From: Shewanella sp. UCD-KL12
Lineage (GTDB): Bacteria; Pseudomonadota; Gammaproteobacteria; Enterobacterales; Shewanellaceae
Length of the DNA stretch: 64,000 nt
NCBI RefSeq assembly: GCF_001957125.1
Contig: NZ_MPHJ01000005.1
Coordinates: forward strand, 1-64,000
Direction: 5' to 3'
Below are positions 1 to 7,372 of this stretch, piece by piece; positions within the stretch are counted from its first letter, which is position 1; each line of letters starts with the position of its first letter. The notes under the pieces are model-generated. The model worked only from the letters and a program-made list of their open reading frames with translations. It made no database searches and was not told the DNA's origin. The position numbers were made by a program, and so were the translations under genes.

Positions 1-215
1 CAAACCTCTTTGATGGACTGGTTACGTATTAACCCCATCCAAAGCACGAGCCAGACTGCCTGCTGTGCAGGCAAACGGCGATTACGGATACTTGCCTTGT
101 TGGCTGTGAGTAATGACTGCTCTATCCACTCTGAATCAATAGCCTCCATTACAGAACCATAAGACCCACTTTCTTCAACAGACTCATGAACTAGCTCAAG
201 CTCTTGCGCAAACAT
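1..215 (-). CDS. IS4-family transposase, N-terminal part (cut by window edge)
   Basis: The first 71 codons of a transposase are visible, starting at ATG 215 (complement). The segment contains a pattern typical of the N-terminal domain of IS4-type DDE transposases: an acidic lead, then SLLTANKASIRNRRLPAQQ, then a hydrophobic stretch ending LIRNQSIKEV. The catalytic DDE core lies outside the window. The start is preceded by a GGTGGGG ribosome-binding-like run that is itself the 3' arm of a hairpin, so translation is probably limited by RNA structure. Whether the full copy is intact cannot be told. Confidence 0.7.
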   Translation of the reverse strand, partial: MFAQELELVHESVEESGSYGSVMEAIDSEWIEQSLLTANKASIRNRRLPAQQAVWLVLWMGLIRNQSIKEV

Positions 216-248
216 AAAAAAATCCCCACCAGAATACTGGTAGGGATT
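215..248 (-). terminator. Terminator-like hairpin covering the transposase ribosome-binding site
   Basis: Positions 221-232 (AATCCCCACCAG) and 237-248 (CTGGTAGGGATT) form a 12-bp stem with one mismatch and a 4-nt loop. On the minus strand the 3' arm GGTGGGGATT runs into seven Ts and then the transposase ATG. The structure would act as an intrinsic terminator and would also sequester the ribosome-binding site in transcripts entering from outside. Confidence 0.6.
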
Positions 249-381
249 ATCTTTCATCTGCAGGATCGTTCAAGTCCTCTTAAACGATCGGCATTATCCA
301 TAAGGAAGCCATTATTAGGGGGACAGTAAAAGAAGATGCTCGCTGGACCTAAGGGTTTAACTCATCTCCCTTCGGCTGTTT

Positions 382-1062
382 TTAGCCTTGTGGCAGTGGG
401 CTCAAGATAATTTCAACACGGCGGTTTTGAGCGCGTCCTTCTGCGGTACTATTGGTAGCAATCGGTCTAGCCTCACCAATACCTTCAGATTTAACTCGTG
501 CATACTCTACCTTCTGGGCAACTAAGTAATTACCCACTTCAATAGCACGTATTTTAGATAAACGAAGGTTATACGATTCAGAACCTGAACTATCGGTATA
601 GCCTAATACGTTTAATTGAGTTTGATCATACTCCTTGGCAACTAGAGCCACGCTATTAAGTACATTCTTGGCACCTGGGTTTAATTTCACCTCGTCGACA
701 CCAAAAGTCACCTCATTAGGCATATTCAGTACAATATTTTCGCCCGAGCGCGTCACGCTCACACCGGTAGATTGGAGCTGCTTTCTAAGCTCAGCTTCTT
801 GAGTATCCATGTAATAACCGATACCACCACCTAATGCAGCACCAGAAGCAGCACCAATCAGTGCGCCCTTACCTCGGTCACTTTTACTTGAAGATGCAAC
901 ACCAATAGCGGCACCAGCTATCGCCCCAATTAAGGCGCCATTAGTGGCTTTAGCATTTTGGCCTTCATTGGTGTACGGATTCGTTGTCTGACAACCTGAG
1001 ATGAAGAGCATTGAGCATACTGTCGCTGCGCTAACTAGGATTTTTGTTTTTTTATTTATCAT
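382..1062 (-). CDS. OmpA-family lipoprotein with glycine zipper (YiaD-like)
   Basis: The predicted 226-residue protein starts MINKKTKILVSAATV and has a lipoprotein signal ending FISGC, so it should be lipid-anchored in the envelope. A Gly/Ala-rich zipper (GALIGAIAGAAIGV and a second GALIGAASGAALGGGIGYY) follows in roughly residues 40-85. The C-terminal half is an OmpA/MotB peptidoglycan-binding domain with the signatures LNVLGYTDSSGS, NLRLSKIRA and GRAQNRRVEI. ATG 1062 is preferred over a TTG at 1077 because GGAG sits 7 nt upstream of it. The likely role is anchoring the outer membrane to peptidoglycan, as known for the family. It is monocistronic. Confidence 0.85.
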   Translation of the reverse strand: MINKKTKILVSAATVCSMLFISGCQTTNPYTNEGQNAKATNGALIGAIAGAAIGVASSSKSDRGKGALIGAASGAALGGGIGYYMDTQEAELRKQLQSTGVSVTRSGENIVLNMPNEVTFGVDEVKLNPGAKNVLNSVALVAKEYDQTQLNVLGYTDSSGSESYNLRLSKIRAIEVGNYLVAQKVEYARVKSEGIGEARPIATNSTAEGRAQNRRVEIILSPLPQG

Positions 1063-1233
1063 GTTCACTCCAGGCAAACAGCCAATAATATAGTGGCTTT
1101 GAGCCTATAACTTAATAATCATAACCCTGCAATATAACCCATATTGTCGCATAACCGCAGCGTGATACTCACCTTAAACTTCATTAATTTATTAATACAA
1201 ACTTAATGATGAAATAGCACAGAGCATATACCA

Positions 1234-1647
1234 CTAGCGAAAGGCGAGTTTATTTGCCCCAAGCCAGTTAATCACTAGACCTGCAAGCACGCCTATGGCT
1301 AAACACGCAGCAGACCAATAGGGAACATCTATAGCGAGTGAATTAAAAAAGTAGAACACGGACAGATTAACCATAGCCGCCAAGCAAGCAACAAGCGCAC
1401 AAAGCGATAACTGCTTGCCTTTTTTCATCTTTGGCCGATGGCTAAAAGTAAAAATGCGGTTTCCCGACCAGGTAAAAATAACCGCAAAACCAAAGGCAGC
1501 TAATCTCGCGACGATCACAGGCCAACCAAGATAATGTGAGAATGATAGGAATAGCAGCATGTCTACAACAAAACCGCCGCCCCCTACCAATAAGAACTGC
1601 AAACCAGTTACCTCTTTCAACCCTGCAAGCTTAGATGGAAGCTTCAT
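1234..1647 (-). CDS. GtrA-family membrane protein
   Basis: A 137-residue protein with four predicted membrane segments and the GtrA pattern FLLVGGGGFVVDMLLF near residue 20, TWSGNRIFTF near 60 and a C-terminal NWLGANKLAFR. GtrA proteins are proposed flippases for undecaprenyl-phosphate-linked sugars. It is the last gene of a three-gene operon: its ATG overlaps the stop of the upstream ArnT-like gene by 4 nt (ATGA), so translation is likely coupled. Together with the GT2 gene it resembles the GtrA/GtrB modules that modify lipopolysaccharide or other surface glycans. The actual substrate is unknown. Confidence 0.85.
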   Translation of the reverse strand: MKLPSKLAGLKEVTGLQFLLVGGGGFVVDMLLFLSFSHYLGWPVIVARLAAFGFAVIFTWSGNRIFTFSHRPKMKKGKQLSLCALVACLAAMVNLSVFYFFNSLAIDVPYWSAACLAIGVLAGLVINWLGANKLAFR

Positions 1648-3041
1648 GGGTTTTCACAGAATAGCAGCGCTTTTCTTTTTCTTTGCGCTTGCAACTGGCA
1701 GTTAGCAAACACGCTAGTGTCCTGAAGTTGCTTTAACCCAACCACTAAATAATGAGGACTCATTTGAACCTGGCGATACTCCTCTGCATCTTTTACTAAC
1801 TCTGCCTTTCCTTGACTATAAAAGCGGGAAGAGAACTCAAGGTTTTGCCAATAATAGGTAGGAAGCGCTTGAGTACGTTGCTGTAAAAGCCAACGGTCAC
1901 TCTTATCTTTACTTGGGCCTAAACCTAATACAATTGCGGTGAGTAATAACAGAGCTGAGATAATTAAAGCTATCCCTTTAAACTTAGGCACTTCTGCCCC
2001 CGCCCACGCATGAGCGATTAACAAGGCAACGGCCGGCACGCCAGGAAGGACATAAGCTGGCAGTACGTTTCCAGCAAAAGTGAATAATATCATTGGCGAT
2101 ATCATCCAACTGACAAAGAATTTTGTCTGCAGATCAAGCCCCTGGCCTTTACGCCATAGACGCCATAAAGCGCGAGGAATAAATAGAGTCCAAGGCAGTG
2201 CGGCAACAGCAAAGAATAGCCAAATGGTGCCTCTAGGCTCATCATGTGCTGTGCCATATAGATCGCCCTGCCAGCCACTATCAACAAACCTTAGCCAGTG
2301 CTCTCCTAGAATGAAATACTCAAGAAAACCCGGTGTAGCCTGCTCAGCCATCAGATACCAAGGTAGACTACAGAGCAACATCAGCAGTAAGCCCGACACA
2401 AGCGGCACTCTTTTAACCAGCTCTCGCCAAGGCTTAATAGCACCAAAGCCCCAGACTAACCATAAGGCAACGGCTAAGCCCATAAGAACGAGTATGACAG
2501 GCCCTTTTGCCAATAAACCTATCGCTAAGCCCACAAAGCCTAAATAGCCCCAAGACTTGTTACCTTGCCAGCACAGGTAAAAGCCAACCATAGCCAGCGT
2601 CATACCGACAGTCAGCGCCATATCTGTCATGACTGCACCAGCACTGACATAAAACACCACAGTAGAGGTCAGAAGAATGGCGACTTTAAGTGCTGATAAC
2701 CCCAACGTTTTAGCAAAATGTGCGGTTAATCCGATAACCACGACTGCAGCCAACCAATGAGGGAAGCGCACAGCAAACTCCGAAACGCCAAATAACTCAA
2801 TGCCAGTTGCACTCATCCAAGTATGCAGGGGCGGTTTGCCCCAGAATGGCACATCATAATTAAACAGTGGTGTTAACCAGTTGCCTGTTTCGGCCATCAG
2901 TCGGGCCATCTCACCGTATCGGGCCTCTGTCGTATCCATCAATGGATAGATAGCGAGTGATAATAGGCGAACAAGTAACAAAATACTCAACACCGCCATT
3001 AACGGGTTGGCGAGCAAGGCCTTACTTAATCTGTTATTCAT
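1644..3041 (-). CDS. ArnT/PMT-like glycosyltransferase (GT83)
   Basis: A 465-residue polytopic membrane protein. The N-terminal periplasmic-loop signature DTTEARYGEMAR around residues 36-47, followed by WLTPLFNYDVPFWGKPPLHTW, is the conserved acidic catalytic region of ArnT and related lipid-phosphate-sugar transferases. About ten hydrophobic helices follow and a short soluble tail contains the cysteines. Such enzymes take a sugar from an undecaprenyl carrier and attach it on the periplasmic face, commonly to lipid A. No arnBCAD genes are nearby, so 4-amino-arabinose specificity is not implied. It overlaps the genes on both sides by 4 nt. Confidence 0.8.
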   Translation of the reverse strand: MNNRLSKALLANPLMAVLSILLLVRLLSLAIYPLMDTTEARYGEMARLMAETGNWLTPLFNYDVPFWGKPPLHTWMSATGIELFGVSEFAVRFPHWLAAVVVIGLTAHFAKTLGLSALKVAILLTSTVVFYVSAGAVMTDMALTVGMTLAMVGFYLCWQGNKSWGYLGFVGLAIGLLAKGPVILVLMGLAVALWLVWGFGAIKPWRELVKRVPLVSGLLLMLLCSLPWYLMAEQATPGFLEYFILGEHWLRFVDSGWQGDLYGTAHDEPRGTIWLFFAVAALPWTLFIPRALWRLWRKGQGLDLQTKFFVSWMISPMILFTFAGNVLPAYVLPGVPAVALLIAHAWAGAEVPKFKGIALIISALLLLTAIVLGLGPSKDKSDRWLLQQRTQALPTYYWQNLEFSSRFYSQGKAELVKDAEEYRQVQMSPHYLVVGLKQLQDTSVFANCQLQAQRKRKALLFCENP

Positions 3042-4057
3042 CGGGTCTGGTCCAAGTAACTGACATTACTCTTTGGCGTTCTATCTCGACCACTGACTTG
3101 ATGAGTCACATCACCTATCACGTAGATTGGCCGCTGTTTTACCTCCATAAAAATTCGCCCGATATACTCTCCCATCATACCTAACGCGAGCAACTGAATA
3201 CCGGCTAAGCCTAATTGGATAATCATCATAGAGGGATAACCTGCAACAGCATCTCCCCAAATGGACGTTTTCACCAGCACCCAGATACCATAAATGAAAG
3301 CACTTAACGCAGTGAGCAAACCTGCCCAAGTCGCCAGTCTTAAAGGTTTAATGCTAAAGGAGGTAATGCCATCCATCGCTAGCCCTACTAACTTGGGGTA
3401 ATTCCATTTAGTTTCACCGATAAATCGAGGGTCACGATCAAACAGTATCGTCACTTGGCTAAAGCCAGGCCAACTGAGGATCCCCTTCATAAAGCGGTTA
3501 CGCTCTGGTAATGAGTTAATACTATCGACAACTTGACGGCTCAATAATCTAAAGTCACCAACATTTTCAGGCACCGCAGAGTCGGACATTGAGTTAATCA
3601 CTCGATAGAAAGCAGCGGCTGAAAAGCGTTTAAACCACGACTCTCCATGGCGCTCATCACGCTTCATGTTGACAACATCAGCCCCATCTCTCCAGGCTTC
3701 AAGCATCTGCGGGATCAATTCAGGTGGGTCCTGCAGATCGGCATCGAGCAAGATAACGCAAAGGCCTCTTGCCTGCTCAAGCCCTGCCGTCATAGCAGCC
3801 TCTTTACCAAAATTTCGGCTTAGTTTGATGCATTGATGCTCACTTACTGATAAAGGGAGTTGCTGCACCAGTTGCCATGTATCATCGCTGCTACCATCAT
3901 CGATAAAGATAATCTCCGATGTCACAGAAACTTGTGATAACACTTTGCTTAACCGTTTAAAGAGAGGCCTGATAACCTCTGATTCGTTAAACATAGGGAT
4001 CACGACGGAAAGGCAGATTTGCTGCTTACCATCATTATCATTTCCCAACTGTGTCAT
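3038..4057 (-). CDS. GT2 glycosyltransferase, GtrB/ArnC-like
   Basis: A 339-residue protein with an N-terminal GT-A domain and two C-terminal membrane helices (about residues 235-300). Visible family motifs are VVIPMFNESEVI, the nucleotide-sugar site IFIDDGSSDDTW, LLDADLQDPPELI and the FRLLSRQV segment. This is the layout of polyprenyl-phosphate glycosyltransferases such as GtrB, ArnC and DPM1, which load a sugar on undecaprenyl phosphate. It heads the operon with the ArnT-like and GtrA genes. The ATG at 4057 has GGGAGA upstream. The divergent response regulator is only about 130 nt away and may share the promoter region. Confidence 0.85.
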   Translation of the reverse strand: MTQLGNDNDGKQQICLSVVIPMFNESEVIRPLFKRLSKVLSQVSVTSEIIFIDDGSSDDTWQLVQQLPLSVSEHQCIKLSRNFGKEAAMTAGLEQARGLCVILLDADLQDPPELIPQMLEAWRDGADVVNMKRDERHGESWFKRFSAAAFYRVINSMSDSAVPENVGDFRLLSRQVVDSINSLPERNRFMKGILSWPGFSQVTILFDRDPRFIGETKWNYPKLVGLAMDGITSFSIKPLRLATWAGLLTALSAFIYGIWVLVKTSIWGDAVAGYPSMMIIQLGLAGIQLLALGMMGEYIGRIFMEVKQRPIYVIGDVTHQVSGRDRTPKSNVSYLDQTR

Positions 4058-4185
4058 ACTTGTCTCCCGTACAGGCTAAAAGAGTAAATTACACTATACA
4101 GCTTGATACACAGGCTGTGAAATTATTGTCATCGACATTTCTTCTACAGTCAACTGACACAATTCTAAATTTTAACGGAGCTCTC

Positions 4186-4896
4186 ATGGATAGAACAAAG
4201 ATACTCGTCGTTGAGGATAATCAGGATGTAGCGGGGATCCTTGCGGACTATTTTGAAGCCCAAGGTGCAGAGGTAGATTTTGCAACGAATGGGGAACTCG
4301 GGCTGTCATTAGCACTAAATGGCACGTTTGATGTCGTCATTTTAGATCTTATGTTACCGAAAATGGATGGTTTAACTGTCTCCAATAAGCTCAGAGAGCA
4401 AGGGTGTACGACCCCGATCTTAATGTTAACCGCACTCGATGATAAACAAGATCTCCTTAATGGATTTGCCTCCGGTGCCGATGACTATCTAGCCAAACCC
4501 TTTGACTTAGATGTGCTTGATGTCAGAGTGACCGCTCTGCTAAAGAGACAGCAAGGCCGGGTTGCCAAAGGCGTCATATCTTTCGGTGAAGTGGAATTAA
4601 ATACCGCTGAACATCAGGTGTTTAGACAGGGTAGAAAACTCGCTCTTACCCCTGCTTGCTATCAAATATTGCAACTGCTTATCAATAAAGCACCTAATGT
4701 CGTCAAGCGTGAAGAACTTATTGAAGAGCTATGGGGTGATATGCCGCCGGGAAATGATATTTTACGCAGCCACATGTATCAATTGCGCAATCAACTTGAT
4801 AAACCTTTCGATCACCCAGTATTAGTCACAGTACCAAAAATTGGCTTTAAGCTCCTGCAAGATCCAAGCAGTGATACAAACAACGGCGCATGCTAA
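4186..4896 (+). CDS. OmpR-family response regulator
   Basis: A 236-residue regulator. The receiver domain has the acidic pair VVEDNQDV, phospho-acceptor Asp in DVVILDLMLPKMDGL, LMLTALDD and the lysine in DDYLAKPFDLDVL. The C-terminal winged helix has LTPACYQILQLLINKAPNVVKREELIEELWG and an unusual RSHMYQLRNQLDKPF recognition region also seen in the regulator at 47816-48490. ATG 4186 is chosen over an upstream in-frame start because ACGGAG precedes it. It is followed with 1-7 nt overlap by its kinase. Given its position it may control the divergent glycosyltransferase operon, which is inference only. Confidence 0.88.
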   Translation: MDRTKILVVEDNQDVAGILADYFEAQGAEVDFATNGELGLSLALNGTFDVVILDLMLPKMDGLTVSNKLREQGCTTPILMLTALDDKQDLLNGFASGADDYLAKPFDLDVLDVRVTALLKRQQGRVAKGVISFGEVELNTAEHQVFRQGRKLALTPACYQILQLLINKAPNVVKREELIEELWGDMPPGNDILRSHMYQLRNQLDKPFDHPVLVTVPKIGFKLLQDPSSDTNNGAC

Positions 4897-6182
4897 TGAG
4901 TCAAAAAATTAACTCCTCAACAAAGACTTTTACCAATAAGCTAAGCCTGTATTTTAATGGCATAGCCTTATCAATTGGTGTGCTGATATTTATTTTATCT
5001 CAAGCGGGTCTTTACTGGCTTGAGGATGAGATTAATACGCGAAATTTAAACCAAAGTGTCGACTACGCCATAGATAAGTTTCAACGAGGCGCTGAATCTC
5101 CCTTAGCCATCGGCCCAAATATTGTTGCTTATGACTCAGTATCTGACATACCTAAAAATCTTGGTCAGTTAGGAAGTTTCCCCATTGGTTTCAATGCCGA
5201 AATCACTGATGATATCGCCCAAGATATGTTTTTATCCCATCAAACATTCCTAAAAGATGGGGTGAAACACTCGTTATACCTAACCATGGAGGCAGATAGT
5301 GTTGAGCTGACCTCAAAAGAGTGGCGCCACATAAATATTGCGTCACTGGTGGTCATGATTATCCTATATCTTGCCTTTGATTTTGCTATTTCCAAGCTAT
5401 CAAAGCGCCTCGTTCAGCCTGTCGATCACCTTAGCTCACAGCTAAAATCTGATAATAAAAATAAAAGTTTTTCAGTCCCTGGGAGCTCAGCTTCAGAGTT
5501 CACTCAACTTGCTGACACATTAAATAGTTACCACCAAGAAAACCAACAACTTATCAAGCAAGAGCAAGCGTTTGCACGATATGCTAGCCATGAGTTAAGA
5601 ACCCCATTAACCGTTATTCTTGGTGCCTCTAAGTTATTAAAAAGGGGCGGCGATCCTCAGTTTCAAACACGCCAAACTGAACGGATCTGTAAGTCAGCCA
5701 TTGATATGCAAAATACGATTGATGCACTGCTTAGCTTAGTGAAGCAGGAGCAATCTAAAGAAAACAGTCAACCTAGACGCCTACATGCGGCAGAGATTGA
5801 ACGCCTACTCGAATACCTAAAGCCGTTAATCGACTCTAAAGGCTTAACCTTAGTTTTAAACCTATTAGATGAACCCTTAATCCGGCCAAGTGAACCTGTG
5901 CTGAAGATGTTACTCAGCAACTTACTTCATAATGCGATTAATGCCACAGAGTCTGGTGAGATAACATTAACGATTAGCAGCAACTTGATTGAAGTCCGCG
6001 ATTCGGGTAGTGGATTAACTGAAGCCGAACACTCTTCAAATGGACATGGATTGGGCTTGCAGATAGTTGACGCTCTTTGCCAAAGGTATCACTGGGATTT
6101 TAGCTTGGTAGAGGCTAGTGGTGGTGGTTGTATCGCCAGTTTATCTTTTCAAGATCAACAAGTAGCAAGTAAATTTACTTAG
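4890..6182 (+). CDS. Two-component sensor histidine kinase
   Basis: A kinase of about 430 residues. One membrane helix lies near residues 22-44 and a second near 152-172, enclosing a roughly 105-residue periplasmic sensor. A HAMP-like linker follows, then the phospho-acceptor His in ASHELRTPLTVI (about residue 234), the N-box NLLHNAINAT, the G1 box RDSGSGL and the G2 box GHGLGLQIV. The start is ambiguous: ATG 4890, or ATG 4896 which overlaps the regulator stop as TAATG. The periplasmic domain matches nothing I recognise. The 3' end overlaps a small convergent gene by 8 nt. Confidence 0.88.
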   Translation: MLMSQKINSSTKTFTNKLSLYFNGIALSIGVLIFILSQAGLYWLEDEINTRNLNQSVDYAIDKFQRGAESPLAIGPNIVAYDSVSDIPKNLGQLGSFPIGFNAEITDDIAQDMFLSHQTFLKDGVKHSLYLTMEADSVELTSKEWRHINIASLVVMIILYLAFDFAISKLSKRLVQPVDHLSSQLKSDNKNKSFSVPGSSASEFTQLADTLNSYHQENQQLIKQEQAFARYASHELRTPLTVILGASKLLKRGGDPQFQTRQTERICKSAIDMQNTIDALLSLVKQEQSKENSQPRRLHAAEIERLLEYLKPLIDSKGLTLVLNLLDEPLIRPSEPVLKMLLSNLLHNAINATESGEITLTISSNLIEVRDSGSGLTEAEHSSNGHGLGLQIVDALCQRYHWDFSLVEASGGGCIASLSFQDQQVASKFT

Positions 6183-6387
6183 TGCCTGACCTATGCCTAG
6201 ATAAGCTTTCAAAAAACTTACAATTACGCTTTTTAAGGGTGTATTCACGAACTGTTTTCCACTCTTGGAATAACGCGAAGGCAAAGGCACCAAATACGGT
6301 GATCATGATAATCAACCCCAGTGAAGTGATAAACTGAATCGCTATCATGGCGTTGTAATCAAATACAGTAGGGTCGAAACCGATCAT
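6175..6387 (-). CDS. Small single-helix membrane protein, hypothetical
   Basis: A 70-residue protein. ATG 6387 has a strong GGAGG five bases upstream, so it is preferred over an in-frame TTG at 6417. A hydrophobic helix spans about residues 17-42 (ITSLGLIIMITVFGAFAFAL), followed by a basic tail rich in K and R, indicating an inner-membrane anchor with its C-terminus in the cytoplasm. I do not recognise the family. It converges on the kinase gene with 8 nt of overlap. Confidence 0.6.
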   Translation of the reverse strand: MIGFDPTVFDYNAMIAIQFITSLGLIIMITVFGAFAFALFQEWKTVREYTLKKRNCKFFESLSRHRSGTK

Positions 6388-6580
6388 AAATCCTCCGAGG
6401 TCGTTAAGGGCTAACAAGATGAATAAAAATTAAAATCTATTGTCATTAGCCTGAATCAAACTACTGAGCAAATAATACACGGTAATAATTAACCTTAGCT
6501 GAATAGAATTATTTTAATGAGAGAGAATATCAGGAAATATAAATGATATTTATTAGCAATTAAGTGTTCATTGAAAAATA

Positions 6581-6612
6581 AAAAACATAAGCCAATAAGA
6601 CTTATGTTTTTT
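6581..6612. terminator. Bidirectional intrinsic terminator
   Basis: AAAAACATAAG at 6581-6591 pairs with CTTATGTTTTT at 6601-6611 around a 9-nt loop, with A and T runs on both sides. It lies just downstream of the minus-strand gene 6635-6991 and can serve that gene. Confidence 0.7.
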
Positions 6613-6634
6613 AAGTGTCTAGACCATTAAAAGG

Positions 6635-6991
6635 TCAAAGTTCAGCTTTTGTTTGAAGTCTTTGAGCATGCACAAGTTCTTGATCAAATACACCTGAGTT
6701 CACAGCATGCATTAACTTAGCTTTCATCTCTTCAACTTTTAACCTAGGTACTCTGAGCCGTGAACATCCATGGTGGATCTGCTCCATAGTCAGAACTTTC
6801 TTACCTAGTTTCAAGGTCAATATTCTAAAGTTATCATCATCATCTTTGGCATCATGCACCCGAGCGCGCTCTCTACACTCCTCTAACGTCAATTCCCAAA
6901 TACGCTTTCGAACTTTATTGCCAGCACCATTGTTAACCATGGCGTACTCTTGAAAACACTCAAGTGAACTTTTATTGGCAGTCCCCATCAT
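6635..6991 (-). CDS. Hypothetical protein, 118 aa
   Basis: A soluble, charged 118-residue protein with no signal peptide or membrane helix. A GGGGGA ribosome-binding site precedes the paired ATG codons at 6991 and 6988. Features are an acidic cluster AKDDDDNF near residues 48-55 and a basic C-terminal half with MEQIHHGCSRLRVPRLKVEEM. I do not recognise the family. The good ribosome-binding site and the terminator directly downstream support a real monocistronic gene. Confidence 0.6.
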   Translation of the reverse strand: MMGTANKSSLECFQEYAMVNNGAGNKVRKRIWELTLEECRERARVHDAKDDDDNFRILTLKLGKKVLTMEQIHHGCSRLRVPRLKVEEMKAKLMHAVNSGVFDQELVHAQRLQTKAEL

Positions 6992-7372
6992 TATCCCCCT
7001 GCATTGAATAATTGATTGTTAGCCGTTGTTATTATCTTTACAAATAGTGCAGTTACCATACAAGCAAATACCTATTTAGATATAGGTTATATTCCTTATC
7101 TAAGACACTTGTCTACAGTGTTCATCTGCTAGTGTGACCAAGCTCAAGACGAGTATCTTAAAACAGTGATCTTCATAGTATTCAGGGTTTTGAACTCATT
7201 TTTCTACTAATCAGTCACCACCAGAATTAGTGCATTAATTCTAAACAATGACTGTTGTTAGTCCTGTTAGAATACAAAAAAGGCACCCTAAGGTGCCTTT
7301 GCTTTTGCAGGAAAACATTTTGGAGCATAAACTCCTAGAGCTAGCTTAAGTGCCTCTCTAGGAACTTAACAA
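6992..7372. other. Intergenic region with two hairpins
   Basis: No gene is seen. It holds the promoter side of the 118-residue gene and, at its right end, two structures downstream of the cytochrome gene: an 8-bp stem TCCTAGAG (7333-7340) with CTCTAGGA (7356-7363), and the terminator at 7271-7300. Confidence 0.5.
7271..7300 (-). terminator. Intrinsic terminator of the decaheme cytochrome gene
   Basis: AAAGGCACC (7279-7287) and GGTGCCTTT (7292-7300) form a 9-bp stem with a 4-nt loop. On the minus strand it is followed by a run of Ts, as expected for the end of the transcript from 7373-9556. Confidence 0.8.

Larger units (their letters stand above)
1..296 (-). mobile_element. IS4-family insertion sequence, one end
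   Basis: The window opens inside an insertion sequence. The outer end appears to be position 296: read on the minus strand the element begins TAATGCCGATCGTTTAAG, which closely matches the IS4-type terminal repeat as I remember it. Inside come a 12-bp hairpin and then the transposase start at 215. The other end lies outside the window, so the target duplication and element length cannot be given. Family assignment rests on the terminus and the transposase N-terminus. Confidence 0.7.
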
